A stretch of 64,000 nt of DNA from Amaranthus tricolor (GCF_026212465.1 NC_080047.1:40846422-40910421); one strand, 5' to 3'. Shown: positions 51,601 through 62,347, counted from the first letter of the stretch. The notes: generated by a model from the sequence alone, not told the origin. Made by a program: numbers and translations.

Positions 51601-54600
51601 AAGACCACAACCAACTTTTCCAAAGAACTTAGCGCAAGTGTAGGAAGCCTAAAGATTTTAACACAACTGAAGATGTAGAACTAAGTTAGCAAAGGAATGA
51701 ATACACAACCCCCTATCTTCACAATACTTTTCAAAACATTTTTCTACACTTCTCAACAATTCCACTAAACCAAGTACATAACCTTCAAATAGCCTCTCCA
51801 ACAAAACTCTAGAGTCTAGACTGTATCCAATAAATAAAAATCAAATCTACATGTGCAATCAACCTATTCATCGATAAAATGGAGTTCTAACTATGGTAAG
51901 GCTCCCCAGGAACAATAAAAATTCCACTCCATTATAAGATCCCAACTCTTTATTACAAGTTCCTCAATTTCTTCCCACTGTCTATAGAGGCACACAAAAA
52001 ACAACTACTAAATGCTTCAAAAAAATTGTGTTTTCAGAAAGGGGATGCCTACCTCAATTTCTTGACTATAGGTTTCTTTAAGAATTTTAAAGATTGATGT
52101 TTCGCACCAAGCCCTTAGCGTACCTATGACCAAAACTCGAAGTGGTCTCCCATATTCAACCAACTTAAACTTCATTTTAGAATACCTACTTCTATGCTTC
52201 TTCACAATTAACATCTTAGTCATTTTTTAGATTAGTTGTTAGATGCTCCAACTTACTAATTAGAAGATCTACAACATATGACATGCCATGTCAATACCAT
52301 CATGTTTCTCCTTAATACACACGTTTAACCATTTTGGTGATTTAAAGAACTTACTAAGTTGTGGAAAAGTGAGGGAGAAAATGAAAAACAATTTTTTTTG
52401 AGAATCGTTGAGGCATTGGAGGTTTCACTAAAAAGAATTGAGATGAGGCAATCAAGCAAGGTGCATGAGGCACACTTAAAGAGTACGAATTTCTAAGAAA
52501 GAGAATCAGTGGCAAGCCTTTAATATGTGGAAGGTGCACAGGCATGGCAAAGAAAAAAGCCTTGAAAGTAAAATTGAGCTTATTCAAACTTAACATAGGG
52601 AGAGAAACCCTCCTTGCCAAACACGTCATTCATGTCGTAATCTTGATTTAACAAGTCAAATTTCACTTCGATTGTATTTTTACAAATTCAAGTATAACAA
52701 TCTTAGAAAGTAGTAAAATGCATTTTCCCTCCTCAATCACGTTAAGATTCCTTAAGAATCCTAAATCCAGCTTAATAAAAACAGGCTAGCACTTCAATCA
52801 AGCCATATATGTCGTTTATTGACATATCCCTTCTCACAAATTAAGCAAATCAATGCACATTTTGCGTTAATATTCTAATTGACCAACAAAGACAACTTCT
52901 ATTAAAATACTCATCATAATCTCAGAATCAGCATCTTAAATTTTAACGCTATAAATCCAAGACAACTTTATAATTTTAATTATGATTATTCAAAGCATAA
53001 TATTCAAATCTACAAGAAAAGATGTTCTTGCTAAACTTCCAAGCAATAAACGCTAAAATTGTCCTCAAAGTGTAACTTGACTTTGATTCCAGAATAGCAA
53101 CACCTTGGGCTTCATCTATCACAACAACAACATTATTTAAAAAAAAAAGTTACAAAGACCTGATTTACACTATGTTTAGGCTTTAACAATAATCTAATTC
53201 ATCTGGTACCCCCTGAAAAGAGTTCCGAAAGTAACAAGGGAAAGTAGCTTACATGCAAAGTATAATCCTTCATGAAAAACATTTTTCCAAGAGGCCAATA
53301 CTGTTTTCCAAATTATAACAAGACACTCAATATGTACTTCAGCTCTAATCAATTAAATGATTCATGTACACAACCTGAAATCTAAGTGACAGATTACCTC
53401 TATATATGAAGCAATAGCAGTTTTATTAGAACCGCCAGGTTCCTTCAAGTTGACTATAGCTTCCAATATAAGGTTGTCCAGCCTACACATCGGTAAAACA
53501 ATAGTGAGTGATGTTACAGGAGTATGGATACATAAGACCTATTAAATGAGAAATATAGATACTTCTCAATGATAAATTGCAGTAGAGCAATGAAATTCAC
53601 CAAACCCAGACAAACAGTTAATATCCAACCTTACAATGGATCTTTTTGGGGCTAATGTAATCTGGATAGCAGCACTTGGAGTAACAGCAGGCTTAACATC
53701 TGGAGTCTCTTCATCACTTAGGGGAACATCACTAGCACTAGTAACGTTCTCCTCTTGCTTAACATGTGTGGATGGCATTGGAATTCTTTTAGGAGCTACC
53801 CTAGATTTCTCCCTAGACCCGAATCCAGTCGTCATCACGCTCATATTTCTCCACTTGTCCTGGTGGACCAGTCACAAAAATGTTCTTAGCAACACAAGCA
53901 TCACCAAGAGTAAAAAAAAACACTTATAAATTCTTATTAGTTCTTGGACATACTTAGAAACAACTGAGACCTGCAACATCCATAAGTAGACCATGAAAAC
54001 AAAATCACCAAAAAAAACAAAGTGTTTCTTCTTCTATAAACATTTCAAAGTAGATTAAAGGCGTACACAAGTCGGCAAAAATCAACAAAATTTGGCCTTC
54101 AACATAATAACTTAGAAAAAATAACAGTTGACATATGGATAATGACAACACTATGGTTTAGATTTTGCAGTTTAAACTTAACTGTTAAAGTGTCTCGACG
54201 TTGAACAAATCCAATCTTTCTTTTCCATTGCAACACGATTTGCAATACATAAACGCAATAATTATATCTTTCACTTTTATCGAATTGAAATTATGAAAAT
54301 CTACATAAAGAAAAATCTACAAGATCCAACATAGCTACATTTTTTGCAAGGTATTTATCCCCAATGACAGTCAATGTGAACACGTGAATAGCATGGGTCA
54401 AAATGTTTCAAAAAAGTATGAAGTACAGTTATAGACCAAACATTCACCAATTTTGACATACATGACATTCCTTGTTGATTCAAGCAAAATAGGTAAAAAA
54501 TAATCCTCGCATTCTATTACCCCAATGCAAATAGTAGCTCCTATCTGAGTGGGGTTTTGAGGATAAGATGTATATAACCTTACCCATGTTAGTGATAACA

Positions 54601-55224
54601 AAAAGGTTATTTCCGATTGCTCCTTGGTAATACACATCATTTGCAACCAATGGCGGATCCATGCATTGTATTAAGTGGATTCAAAAAGTCACAAAGTCAA
54701 TGCTGCATAACTGATACATTTATACTTGTTCAAATTGATTAATATATATCACTACAGGTCTACAGCAATATACTACTTTCTATTTAGAATCTTTTTCCGG
54801 TTAGCTATGTGAAGTGGGAAAATCCAATAACCTTAATTTGTTTTTTAAATGTACTATACATAAATTTTCAAGAGTCGGAAGAGTCAAACACGGTCAAATG
54901 ACCCACAAACTCATAAGACTCCGTCCACGTTTGCAACTTCACATAAATAAAAAATGCACAAAATTTAATGAGTAATTTAACATAATTTATTGTAATCAGA
55001 AACCAAAAAAAAATATAAATTTTTGCTCAATGAGAATGGACAGTAAAACAGATCCTCGTTTAACAAATTAATACCTTGAGATCCACATTCGAACGTAAGT
55101 ACAAGACTTCACTAAACTCAGGGTCTTTAAGAATAGTTCGCCACTTTCCAGCCCCATGTTTAAGAACCCCAGCTTTAAGGGCAGCTTCTTCTTCTGCAGT
55201 CCACTTCTGCTTTGGAGCACCCAT
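39638..55224 (-). CDS. TRB1: Telomere repeat-binding factor (single Myb histone, TRB-type), six coding exons
   Basis: Exons (minus strand): 55224-55075, 53859-53630, 53482-53398, 44943-44860, 40587-40243, 39649-39638. All junctions are GT-AG and in phase, giving 906 nt and 301 residues, equal to Arabidopsis TRB1-3 length (about 295-300). Myb/telobox domain: 1-60, with W8, W28, W53 and LKDKWRN. A linker rich in Ser/Thr/Pro follows. The linker-histone H1/H5 globular-like domain spans about 128-190 (DNLILEAI...GGSNKT...YIEDQY...KLKFLT..GKLIKVKRKYQI). A C-terminal Ala/Glu coiled coil spans about 215-295. Family proteins bind telomeric TTTAGGG repeats and telo-box promoters, and recruit PRC2 and the PEAT complex in the nucleus. 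Which TRB paralogue this is cannot be fixed, so the symbol is provisional. Introns 3 (8.45 kb) and 4 (4.27 kb) are full of transposons. The last coding exon adds only T-R-A-stop and is the least certain junction; reading through the preceding donor would instead end V-S-A-F-S. Confidence 0.92.
41080..41325 (+). mobile_element. RTE-type LINE 3' end with trinucleotide tail, in TRB intron 4
   Basis: Plus-strand remnants of the conserved RTE C-terminus include an [15 protein letters not shown] read near 41110 and an ENQNEW-like read near 41195. They are followed by VADPN (GTAGCCGACCCCAATC), CTTTTGGGATTACGGCTCTGG and a (GTT/GAT)n tail. The copy is truncated and runs opposite to TRB transcription. 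Confidence 0.65.
42131..42603. mobile_element. hAT-like MITE, copy A, with decayed 8-bp target duplication
   Basis: The element at 42139-42595 (457 bp) begins CTTAATTTCAAAAAGTGTG and ends GCACTTTTTAAATTTAAG. Flanks are GTGTGATC (42131-42138) and GCGCGATC (42596-42603). The two differences are both C to T at CpG positions, as expected from methyl-cytosine decay of one original duplication. Its interior aligns with the inverse of copy B, including AAGTTAATTACCCAACACAACAAGG and ACTATTATAATGAGAATA. Confidence 0.75.
42625..43188. mobile_element. hAT-like MITE, copy B, with perfect 8-bp target duplication
   Basis: The element at 42633-43180 (548 bp) has TIRs CTTAGTTTTAAAAAGCGCG at the left and its exact inverse at the right. 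It is flanked by TCACAATC on both sides (42625-42632, 43181-43188). Ends are GC-rich with repeated GCGCCTCG words. There is no coding capacity. It lies 21 bp from copy A's right duplication and in opposite orientation. Confidence 0.85.
43370..43448. repeat. (GT)n(AT)n microsatellite and poly-C tract
   Basis: TGTGTGTGTATATAT... (43369-43395) is followed at 43423-43447 by sixteen C residues, AA, then seven C. Long C runs are unusual in such AT-rich DNA. They could partly be a sequencing artefact. Confidence 0.8.
46590..47770. repeat. Repeat-like block with CCGCATCAC / CCGTATCA words in TRB intron 3
   Basis: AAAACAAGGCCGCATCGC (about 46642) and AAACAAGGCCGTATCACC (about 47600) are related, as are the ACCGCATCAC- and AACCGTATCA-type words around them. 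These could be two ends or two copies of one element. The open frame at 47125-47412 (minus) between them begins [16 protein letters not shown] do not recognise it. Confidence 0.35.
49230..49612 (+). mobile_element. RTE-type LINE 3'-terminal coding remnant, in TRB intron 3
   Basis: The plus-strand read [19 protein letters not shown], followed after frameshifts by RPKMTC and an ENQNE-like read, matches the conserved tail of plant RTE LINE ORFs. The untranslated end with GGGATTAAGGCTTTGGTA follows. Numerous stops. It runs opposite to TRB transcription. Confidence 0.75.
49613..53397. other. Remainder of TRB intron 3, no supported gene
   Basis: AT-rich intron DNA. Open frames at 49980-50192, 50903-51148, 52017-52223 and 52354-52629 have no family motifs. 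The last is on the gene's own strand, but has no splice context that would join it to TRB. Confidence 0.45.
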
Positions 55225-55229
55225 TTCCA

Positions 55230-55745
55230 CTGACACAGTACATTGTCATTAGTTGCTCACCCAAAAAAATTCAAACAGATAAAATTTACCCCAAAAATCA
55301 AAATGACACTTGATTAAAAAAGTAAAAATTGAAGAAAAATTCAACCACAGATTGACTTGTACTATTATCAACAAACGAAGAGCTTTCAAAAAAAGAGGAT
55401 GATAATTTACCACAACTTCGATAAAGAATCAAACAATCTATTAAAAGTTTAAAACCCAAGGCTTTTAAATGACAATGATATTTTTACCACAATTTTCAAT
55501 ACAGAATCAATGAATCACATAAAAAACATTAGTGGTACTAAAAATCATAGTCCAAATCAAATTTAATCACAAGAATGAAAACCTCAATAGATACGAGTAA
55601 TTCAAATGGGAAACACACAAGATAAACAAGAAATTCAAGTGAAAAAAAAAATCAAAAAAAAAGTAAAAAGAAATCGGAGAATTAGGAGAGATGAATGTAC
55701 CAGTTGATCAGGCTCGGATGCGGCATGCACAAAATTGAAAACCCT
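55230..55745 (-). promoter_or_regulatory. Putative 5' leader of the TRB-like gene with leader intron
   Basis: Five bases upstream of the start codon is an acceptor (TGTCAG|TGGAAATG, exon from 55229). A matching donor AACTG|GTACATTC has its first intron base at 55700, so a 5' UTR intron of about 470 bp is plausible. The leader exon would extend to roughly 55745. Core promoter elements were not assigned. Confidence 0.4.
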
Positions 55746-55980
55746 AATAAAAAATGGAATTGGATGGTGGTCGGTTGTATTTGAAGGAGAGAAAGCTGGG
55801 AAACAAAATCAGATTGTAAAGGAAAGATATGATCATCAATCGGTAAAGGAAGGTGGCAAAATCAAAATGCACACAATGTGGTGCGGTGGAACTAAACACT
55901 TCATTCTAAACTAGACCTTCAAGTATTCTACCCAATCCCCCTGAGTCTCTTAAAAAAAATTCTCATTTGTTATTTTAGAA

Positions 55981-56065
55981 CCTTTTTCCATAATATTGCC
56001 AAACGAAAAATTATTTCTCACTTTGTATGAAATGGGAAAGTATTTTCCACAATACCGTCCACGTA
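55981..56065. repeat. Left terminal inverted repeat of the MULE
   Basis: Pairs with the inverse of 61921-62010. The inner boundary is sharp at CCGTCCACGT (right arm CCACGTGGACGG). The outer boundary blurs in AT-rich DNA. Confidence 0.75.
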
Positions 56066-56126
56066 GAATAGGTGTGAGAAAATTTCTTTTTTCTTTTTTT
56101 TAAATATAACCGCTAAGTTTGTACTA

Positions 56127-56222
56127 AACCGCTAGATGAAATGGCGGTTTTTTATTAGTTTCATTTTTTAAAAAAATAAAAAAATTGAAGCTTGAGTAAA
56201 CCGCCACTTGAGATGGCGGTTT
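56127..56222. repeat. Left subterminal palindromes of the MULE (2 copies)
   Basis: Two 24-bp imperfect palindromes of form AACCGCY-N10-GGCGGTT at 56127-56150 and 56199-56222. A half-like AACCGCTAAG word is at about 56108. They match the four copies at the right end. Confidence 0.8.
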
Positions 56223-56831
56223 TGTACCTGTACAAAACGTGACCAGTTTGCTATTTTTCTCATTTGATTTCACTTCTTCCTTGCTTCTTTCTGCCGCTGC
56301 TCTCTTAAAAAAAATTCCAATCCTCATTTACTTTATATTCACAATTCCTCTCATTCAACTAAATTAATCAACTACATTCTCATCTTCTCCTTCTTTACTT
56401 GTTCATTTTCATCATCATTTAAGGTATTAATATAAACCCTAATTTATTTCAATTTGCAAATTGAATATTTTGTTCATTATTGTTGTCATTTGAAGTTATA
56501 AATACATTGATTGTTTGTTACATTCTCTTGATTTCATGATTTAAACTTACATTTTACACATTTGTAGTTGAATTTTATGATTTGGTTTGTATGCATATAA
56601 AGTGTTTGATGAAATGCTTCAATGAAAGTTTATTACTTTGTAGGGTTAGTTTAATGGTTTTAGTATATATTCATGATATTTTCAGCTTTATATTTGAATT
56701 GAACCTTCTAATAAGTGTTCCCATACCTTAATATCACAAATTCTGGTATTCACATTTACACTTCCCTTACTCACAATCAACAATGAAGTGTATGTGAAAT
56801 CACATGAAAAACATGCTTGTGTTTGCAGAAT

Positions 56832-59412
56832 ATGGATCATTATCCCGTTATAGTGTATTGGGGTGGGAAAGTAAGTTATATCGGATCTGATGTTGTGTAT
56901 AATGGAGGATTAAATACAATGATGTTTATCCATCGTCAAAATACTAATTTTGAGGTGTTAATAGAAAAATCTATGATGTAATTGGTTGTGATCGCAACTC
57001 TTTTATGTTAAAAATGGAGATGAAAATGTGTTAGTCCCAATTAAGAATGATGAAAGCATAAGTGCTCTTGCTTATGCAGCATCACAAGCCCTTGGAACGG
57101 CAATGGAGGTTTATGTTGAATTGGTTGCAAATTTGGATAATGCGAGGGAAGTCATGACTAGCATGGAACTTCCAGAATCAGGTCCTAGTGTACGCCATGA
57201 CACATTCACAGAAATGTTAAGTAACCCAAATTACGTTAAGGAGCACTTGGATGAGTTTACCTCTCCAACTCATTCACGTGGCATTGGTGATGGTGTAATG
57301 AACACCTTTTCCACGAGTCACTTGGGTAGGCGTAATGCAAACGAGGTTGACTCTTTAGATCAGGAGGATGAGCATATTGATTCTGATTCAGAGGAGGAGG
57401 ATGACAGAAGAGAAGCTCTAGATGCAGCGATTAGAGATGGTGCTCCATCTCAAGACTAGCTTAGAATTAATGAGGTTGATCAAAGATTGATTGATGCATG
57501 GATGACCTGGAACGATGACAACTCCATGAATGAAAATGGAGACTTTAGGATAGGGCAAGAGTTTAACTCCTTAAACCACCTTAAGAAGAATGTTAAAGCA
57601 TGGGCGATTTCTAATAATAAAAACTTCCGTGTAATTGAGTCGGAGCCTTCAAAGTACGTTATCCAATGCACTAATGCGGAGGATATAGGTTGCGAATGGA
57701 GGATGCGAGCTGTTATGACCGCCATGGGATCATTTAAGATTGTGCGATATAAGGGTCATAATCAAGATTGCTTAGCATATTACAGTGACGACCATCCCCT
57801 CCTTAGTTCTGAATTTGTTGCTGATCTTATCGTGGATATGATAAAAGTTGATTCAGCGTTCAAGGTAAAGTCAATCGTTATTTTTGTAAAAAATAAATAC
57901 GGATTTGTTATAACATATAAGAGAGCCTTGGTTGGCCAAAAATAAGGCTATAACAAAAGTATTTGGATTGGGATAAGTCCTTTGAGGAGCTTCCAAGGTA
58001 CCTGTAGGCATTAATGCAATCTAATCCAGGAACAGTGGTGCAATGGGAAGTCCAACCGATAATGGATCCTACTAGAGTGATGTTTCAGAGAATTTTTTGG
58101 GCTTTGGACCATCCATTAAGAGTTTTCCCACTGTCGTCCCCTTATTTCTATAGATGGTACACATTTGTACAGAAAGTACAGAGGCACACTTATGATTGAT
58201 ATGGCGATAGATGCAAATTCTCAATTGTTCCCACTTGCCTTTGCTATTGTGGAAGGAGAGAGCAACGACACATGGAGTTGGTTCTTGGATTGTATAAGGC
58301 ATTATGTCACTAAGAGGGCTGGCTTATGTGTTATATCTGATCGTCACAAGGGAATTTTGCATGCAATGAATAGAGTTGAGAAGAGCCATTTGCATTCCAA
58401 AGGTTTTGTAAACGTCATCTAGCTTCGAACGTGCATAAGAAGTTCAAAAACATAGCAGTTAAAAACTTATTTGGAAAAGCTTCTGAACAGACAAAGATTC
58501 GAAAATATAATTTCTACATGAATCGCCTTAAAGAGTTTAATGAGGACGCGTATAAGTACTTAGTGGATGGTTCTATTCCTGAGCACCAATGGACTTTGAT
58601 TCATGATGGTGGGCATCGATATGGAGAGAAAACTACAAACATGTCTGAAGCGTTCAATGGCGTAATGAAGGGGGCCAGGTGTCTCCCAATCACTTCATTG
58701 GTTAGGATGACATTCTTCCGGGTTAACAAATACTTTGCCACAAGGAGGGATTTAGGGAGAAACAGATTAAAGAATTGACATGTGTATGCCAAGAAACCAA
58801 CTGATACGATTGATAAGAATGTTGAAAAAGCACGCGTTCATGATATTAGGATATATGACATAGTACGTGGGATATTTGAGGTCACCACCAGTTGTGGCAA
58901 CAGGAAAGCAGGAAAAGGTGGAAAATGCTACATGGTTGACCTTATAGCAACATCATGCTCCTGTCAGAAACCAACCATGTTCAAGTTACCGTGCTCACAT
59001 GATCTTGCAATATGTCGAGCTCGTAACATTTCGTATGATGCTTTTGTGGATCCTTCGTTTCGCAATACAAAATACGTATCCACATATAAGAAGACCTTTA
59101 TGCTTGTTCCAGACATGTTCACCTGTGATCCTTGAAATGGTCCTACAGTTGTTCCAGATCCCTCAACTAAGCGTGGAAAGGGTCGTCCGCGATCAACTCG
59201 TATACGAAACGAAATGGATGCACCGTCGACGCGTCCTCGTAACACATGTAGCATTTGTGGATTTAGTGGTCATAATAAGAAAACATGTCCTCGTAGGTAA
59301 ACCAAGCATTTTTTTAAATATTTTGTAATCATGTTGAGTCTGATAATATTTTTGCGAATTTTATAACACTTATGTATGTAACAGCGATAATGGCGATGTC
59401 GGGCCTAGTTGA
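56832..59412 (+). pseudogene. MULE transposase pseudogene (MuDR-type)
   Basis: The start is MDHYPVIVYWGGK at 56832. Successive frame segments follow: 56832-56980, 57028-57456 (ending in an in-frame TAG at 57457), 57460-57945, about 57946-58165, 58165-58420, 58431-58778 and 58782-59135, then to about 59296. MULE domain signatures survive: DGTHL (first Asp, near 58154), SDRHKG (second Asp, near 58337), CKRH (the CxxH motif, near 58408) and SEAFN (probable Glu, near 58645). They are followed by a SWIM zinc finger C-x-C...C-x-H (58955-59000) and a CX2CX4HX4C zinc knuckle (CSICGFSGHNKKTC, about 59249-59290). A predicted intron 59297-59384 (GT-AG) leads to a last exon reading SDNGDVGPS-stop, ending at 59412. 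At least five lesions make it non-functional. Confidence 0.85.
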
Positions 59413-61576
59413 TCCATCAGTGCTTACGCTTCAGGCGACACACAGGAGCTTAGCTGCCTGGGAGGGCTCCACTACCCAATTAGTTACTCGTCAGCACTAT
59501 TAGGTGAGTACGTTACATTGGGAGGTGGATGATAGAGTATTAGAGGTAGTGGAATTAGTTGGTTTCAGTTACATTCACAGGTTCTTGGGCGGGGGGTTTA
59601 GAGCTCGACTGAGCTCTTATCACTGCATTAGTGGAGAGGTGGAGGCCGGAGACTCATACCTTCCACTTCACGGTTGGCGAGGCAACGATCACGTTGCAAG
59701 ATGTGGGATTTATAATGGGACTGCCCATTGAAGGACAAGCAGTGATAGGTCATGGAGAGGGAAATTAGCCATCGTTAGTTCATGAGCTACTAGGGGTTTG
59801 GCCAGAAAACTCTCAAAACCCCACACAGCCGAAGATCATCACTGGATCGTCGTTGAAGTTGACTTGGCTTAGAGAGCATTTTAGCGCGCTAGAGGATGAC
59901 GTGGATGATATTACAGTGGATAGACATGTGCGAGCGTACATTTTGTACTTATTTGGATGCATCTTGTTTCTAGACAAGAGCGGTGACTCGGTGCAGTTGA
60001 TCTATCTCCCACTACTAAAGACTTGGAGCAAATAGATGAGTATAGTTGGGGAAGTGCTACCCTAGCGTATCTGTATCGTAATTTATGTCGAGCATCTCGT
60101 AAGGGTGCCAAGGACATTGGAGGCTGCTTGATGTTGTTACAGATATGGTCCTGGGACCATATTCATATAGGGAGGCCTATAATTCGGACGATTCGACCCG
60201 CTGGGCAACATGATCAGGAAGATGAAGCAGAGGATTTTGAACCAGTGTTAGGTTCACAGCATCGTCGTGGGATGGATCCTTTAGCAGTAAGGTAGCAACA
60301 TTCAATTCACCATTCAAATTCAAAATTTCACTATTTTATGATACATGAAAATATTAAACAATGTTCGTTTGTTTCAGCTGGCTTCGCGTATATCTTTCGA
60401 TGTCCCACTCCCCACATACTCTCGTCTACTACAGAGACGCACTTGATCGACAACGGGACGATCAGGTTATTAACATTTACTATTTGTATTAGTCATGAAT
60501 AAATTGTATATATTACTGAGTATATTGATTTCTATTACAGATGACATGGCAGCCTTACACACCGGCTAAGATAGACGCTCTGCCACACATATGTACATCA
60601 GGCCACGAGATTTGGAGATCGCGTTGTCCACTTATTTGCTTTGACATCGTCGAGCTACATCTCCCGATTCGGTTTGAAGCAGGTTATTCCGCATGCCTGT
60701 GACACCCAACCTCAACTACATGCGATTGATTGGAGGACTGGGGACAAGAACTATGTCGTACGACATAGTTTGCAGGTAGATGCGTGGAATGACCGAGCAT
60801 CTCGATTGGTTCGAGGAGATAACTACACCGGTCATAGCTCTGGTACATACATGAATTGGTACAGGCATATCTCTATATGACGCCTAACGAACACCACATT
60901 TACGCAGCCAGGATCACATTACCATCTGACATCTACGTTACTGATAGGTCTTCTTTTAACACTCATAACATATAGTAATACTTTTATGTGATTGTTTTAA
61001 CAATATAATGATAACATACAGGCTGAGCGCATCCGATCGGTGCTCATACAATGCAATCACACGATTCACGGGGTCGTTACATTGCCAGTTGATGTGGGGT
61101 ATCGGCTGTGTTCTCAGACCCTTGGCTCTATTAACGCGTCATTGACCAATGCATTGAGTCAGGTGGGGTATAAGTACCTCATTCTGACTCCACTCATCAT
61201 TGACGAGGTAGATGACACATTCCACACTCCTTCTCCACAGAGTTCGGCTCACCGAGGTAGCTCTTTCGGAGGATCAAGTACTCGATCCACAAGAGGTCGC
61301 GAGCGTTCATCTACTCGAGGTCGGTCTTCCAGATCCCCATCGACATCCGGTGCTATGTCACCATTCGTTCCTCCAGCTTCCATAACCACTCCTCCTCCAC
61401 ATCCATCGCCTCCGCAAAGGATCATCACATATCAGCGTGCTAGTCAACGACGAGCTCCTGCTCTTAATGTCATTGCAGAGGTTGACGAGTATACACCATC
61501 ATCATCCACCGGTCGCACAACAAAAGGGGCCGGGGATTATAGTTTAACAAACTTTGTATCAACTTATATGATTTGA
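59390..61576 (+). pseudogene. Plant mobile domain (PMD, MAIN-like) protein pseudogene carried by the MULE
   Basis: Starts MAMSGLVDPSVLTLQ at 59390. PMD hallmarks follow across frames: LHWEVDDRVLEVVEL, a FTVGEATITLQDVGFIMGLP-like block (about 59665-59730), WGSATLAYLYRNLCRASR (about 60045), LLQIWSWDHIHIGRP (about 60132), then WLRVYLS and WQPYTPAKIDALP. The C-terminal tail after 61200 is rich in Ser/Arg/Pro. Introns remain recognisable with GT-AG ends, for example 60295-60378 and about 60466-60540. Lesions include an in-frame TAG at 59501-59503 and frameshifts near 59590, about 59980 and about 60655. PMD proteins occur in plants both as host genes (MAIN, MAIL1) acting in silencing or genome stability and inside transposons. 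The function of this cargo copy is unknown. Confidence 0.8.
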
Positions 61577-61762
61577 ACTTCTTGTATCACTTTTCATGAT
61601 TGTAATATATCTTCTTATTATTTTCATGATTAATGTTATCAAATCAAGCTGGTTCGTAGTTGATTATTATGGAATAGATGGTATTGAACTAGTTTAATGC
61701 AGGTTGCGCTAACTATATGGGAATTGAAAGAAACAAGTAAAACATTGGACGAGCACAGAGCA

Positions 61763-61891
61763 AACCGCCATCTCATGTGGCGGTTTACTAGGAAAAAACC
61801 GCCAAATGAGATGGCGGTTTGCCCTAACCAAACCGCTACTTCATGTGGCGGTTTACTGGTTAATGCAAACCGTCATCTTATTTGGCGGTTT
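61763..61891. repeat. Right subterminal palindromes of the MULE (4 copies)
   Basis: Four 24-bp units at 61763-61786, 61797-61820, 61831-61854 and 61868-61891. All start AACCG and end GGCGGTTT, with a variable middle (for example CATCTCATGT). Start-to-start spacing is 34-37 bp. Each can form a short hairpin. They are probably transposase or host-factor binding sites; this is inferred from position only. Confidence 0.85.
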
Positions 61892-61920
61892 TGTTTGGAA
61901 TATTTAAAAAAAACAAATTG

Positions 61921-62010
61921 CCACGTGGACGGTATTGTGGGAAATACTTTTCCATTTCATGCAAAGTGGAAAATATTTTTCATTTTTGCAATATTATGGG
62001 AAAAGATTCG
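61921..62010. repeat. Right terminal inverted repeat of the MULE
   Basis: Inverse match to 55981-56065, starting at CCACGTGGACGG and running to GGGAAAAGATTCG. Confidence 0.75.
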
Positions 62011-62091
62011 TCATTTTAACGTGTTTTATTGGTTATTTTTATAAAAAATCTTTCTATTTATATTATAAATTTTGGACAAAAATATTATCTC

Positions 62092-62347
62092 AATTTGTCT
62101 TGTATGAGACCGTCTCACTATGAAATGAGCCCATATAATTAGCTTTTTTTTTAATTGATTACTTTAAAATGGTAAATGATCGTTTTAAGGTTATAAGTTA
62201 GCAGTCTACGAATATAAAAAATAATTATTTTAAAATTATATGTGATTACTTCAACGTTATAAGTGATCACTTTAACACAAAAAATGTGTATTGGGTCAGC
62301 CCAATAAAATTGGTCTCACCGTGAGTCCGTCTCATTTAAGAATTTGT
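62092..62347. mobile_element. MITE of the GAGACCGTCTCAC family
   Basis: The element at 62099-62340 starts CTTGTATGAGACCGTCTCAC and ends in the imperfect inverse (GTGAGTCCGTCTCATTTAAG). AATTTGT flanks both sides (62092-62098, 62341-62347), a 7-bp or longer target duplication. The interior has TTTTAA(G/A)GTTATA-type repeats. A partial relative lies at 12285-12470. Confidence 0.65.

Larger units (their letters stand above)
55975..62015 (+). mobile_element. Mutator-like transposable element (MULE) with transposase and PMD-domain cargo
   Basis: Long imperfect TIRs bound about 6 kb. The left arm (55981-56065) contains CCATAATATTGCC, CACTTTGTATGAAATGG, AAAGTATTTTCCACAATACC and GTCCACGT. The right arm (61921-62010) is its inverse at roughly 80-85% by eye. 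Just inside lie 24-bp palindromes (see separate entry). The interior has a MuDR-type transposase pseudogene followed in the same direction by a plant mobile domain pseudogene. All coding parts are broken, so this copy is not autonomous. A 9-bp target duplication could not be identified with confidence. The right edge may lie anywhere from about 62005 to 62035. Confidence 0.8.

Noticed and set aside
52354..52629. Minus-strand 91-codon frame as a gene
   Set aside because: No recognised motif or start context. It lies in a repeat-rich intron.
55961..55980. GTTATTTTA / GTTATTTTT as the 9-bp target duplication of the MULE
   Set aside because: Using it would make the right TIR overhang by about 20 bp. 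AT-rich 8-of-9 matches are expected by chance here.
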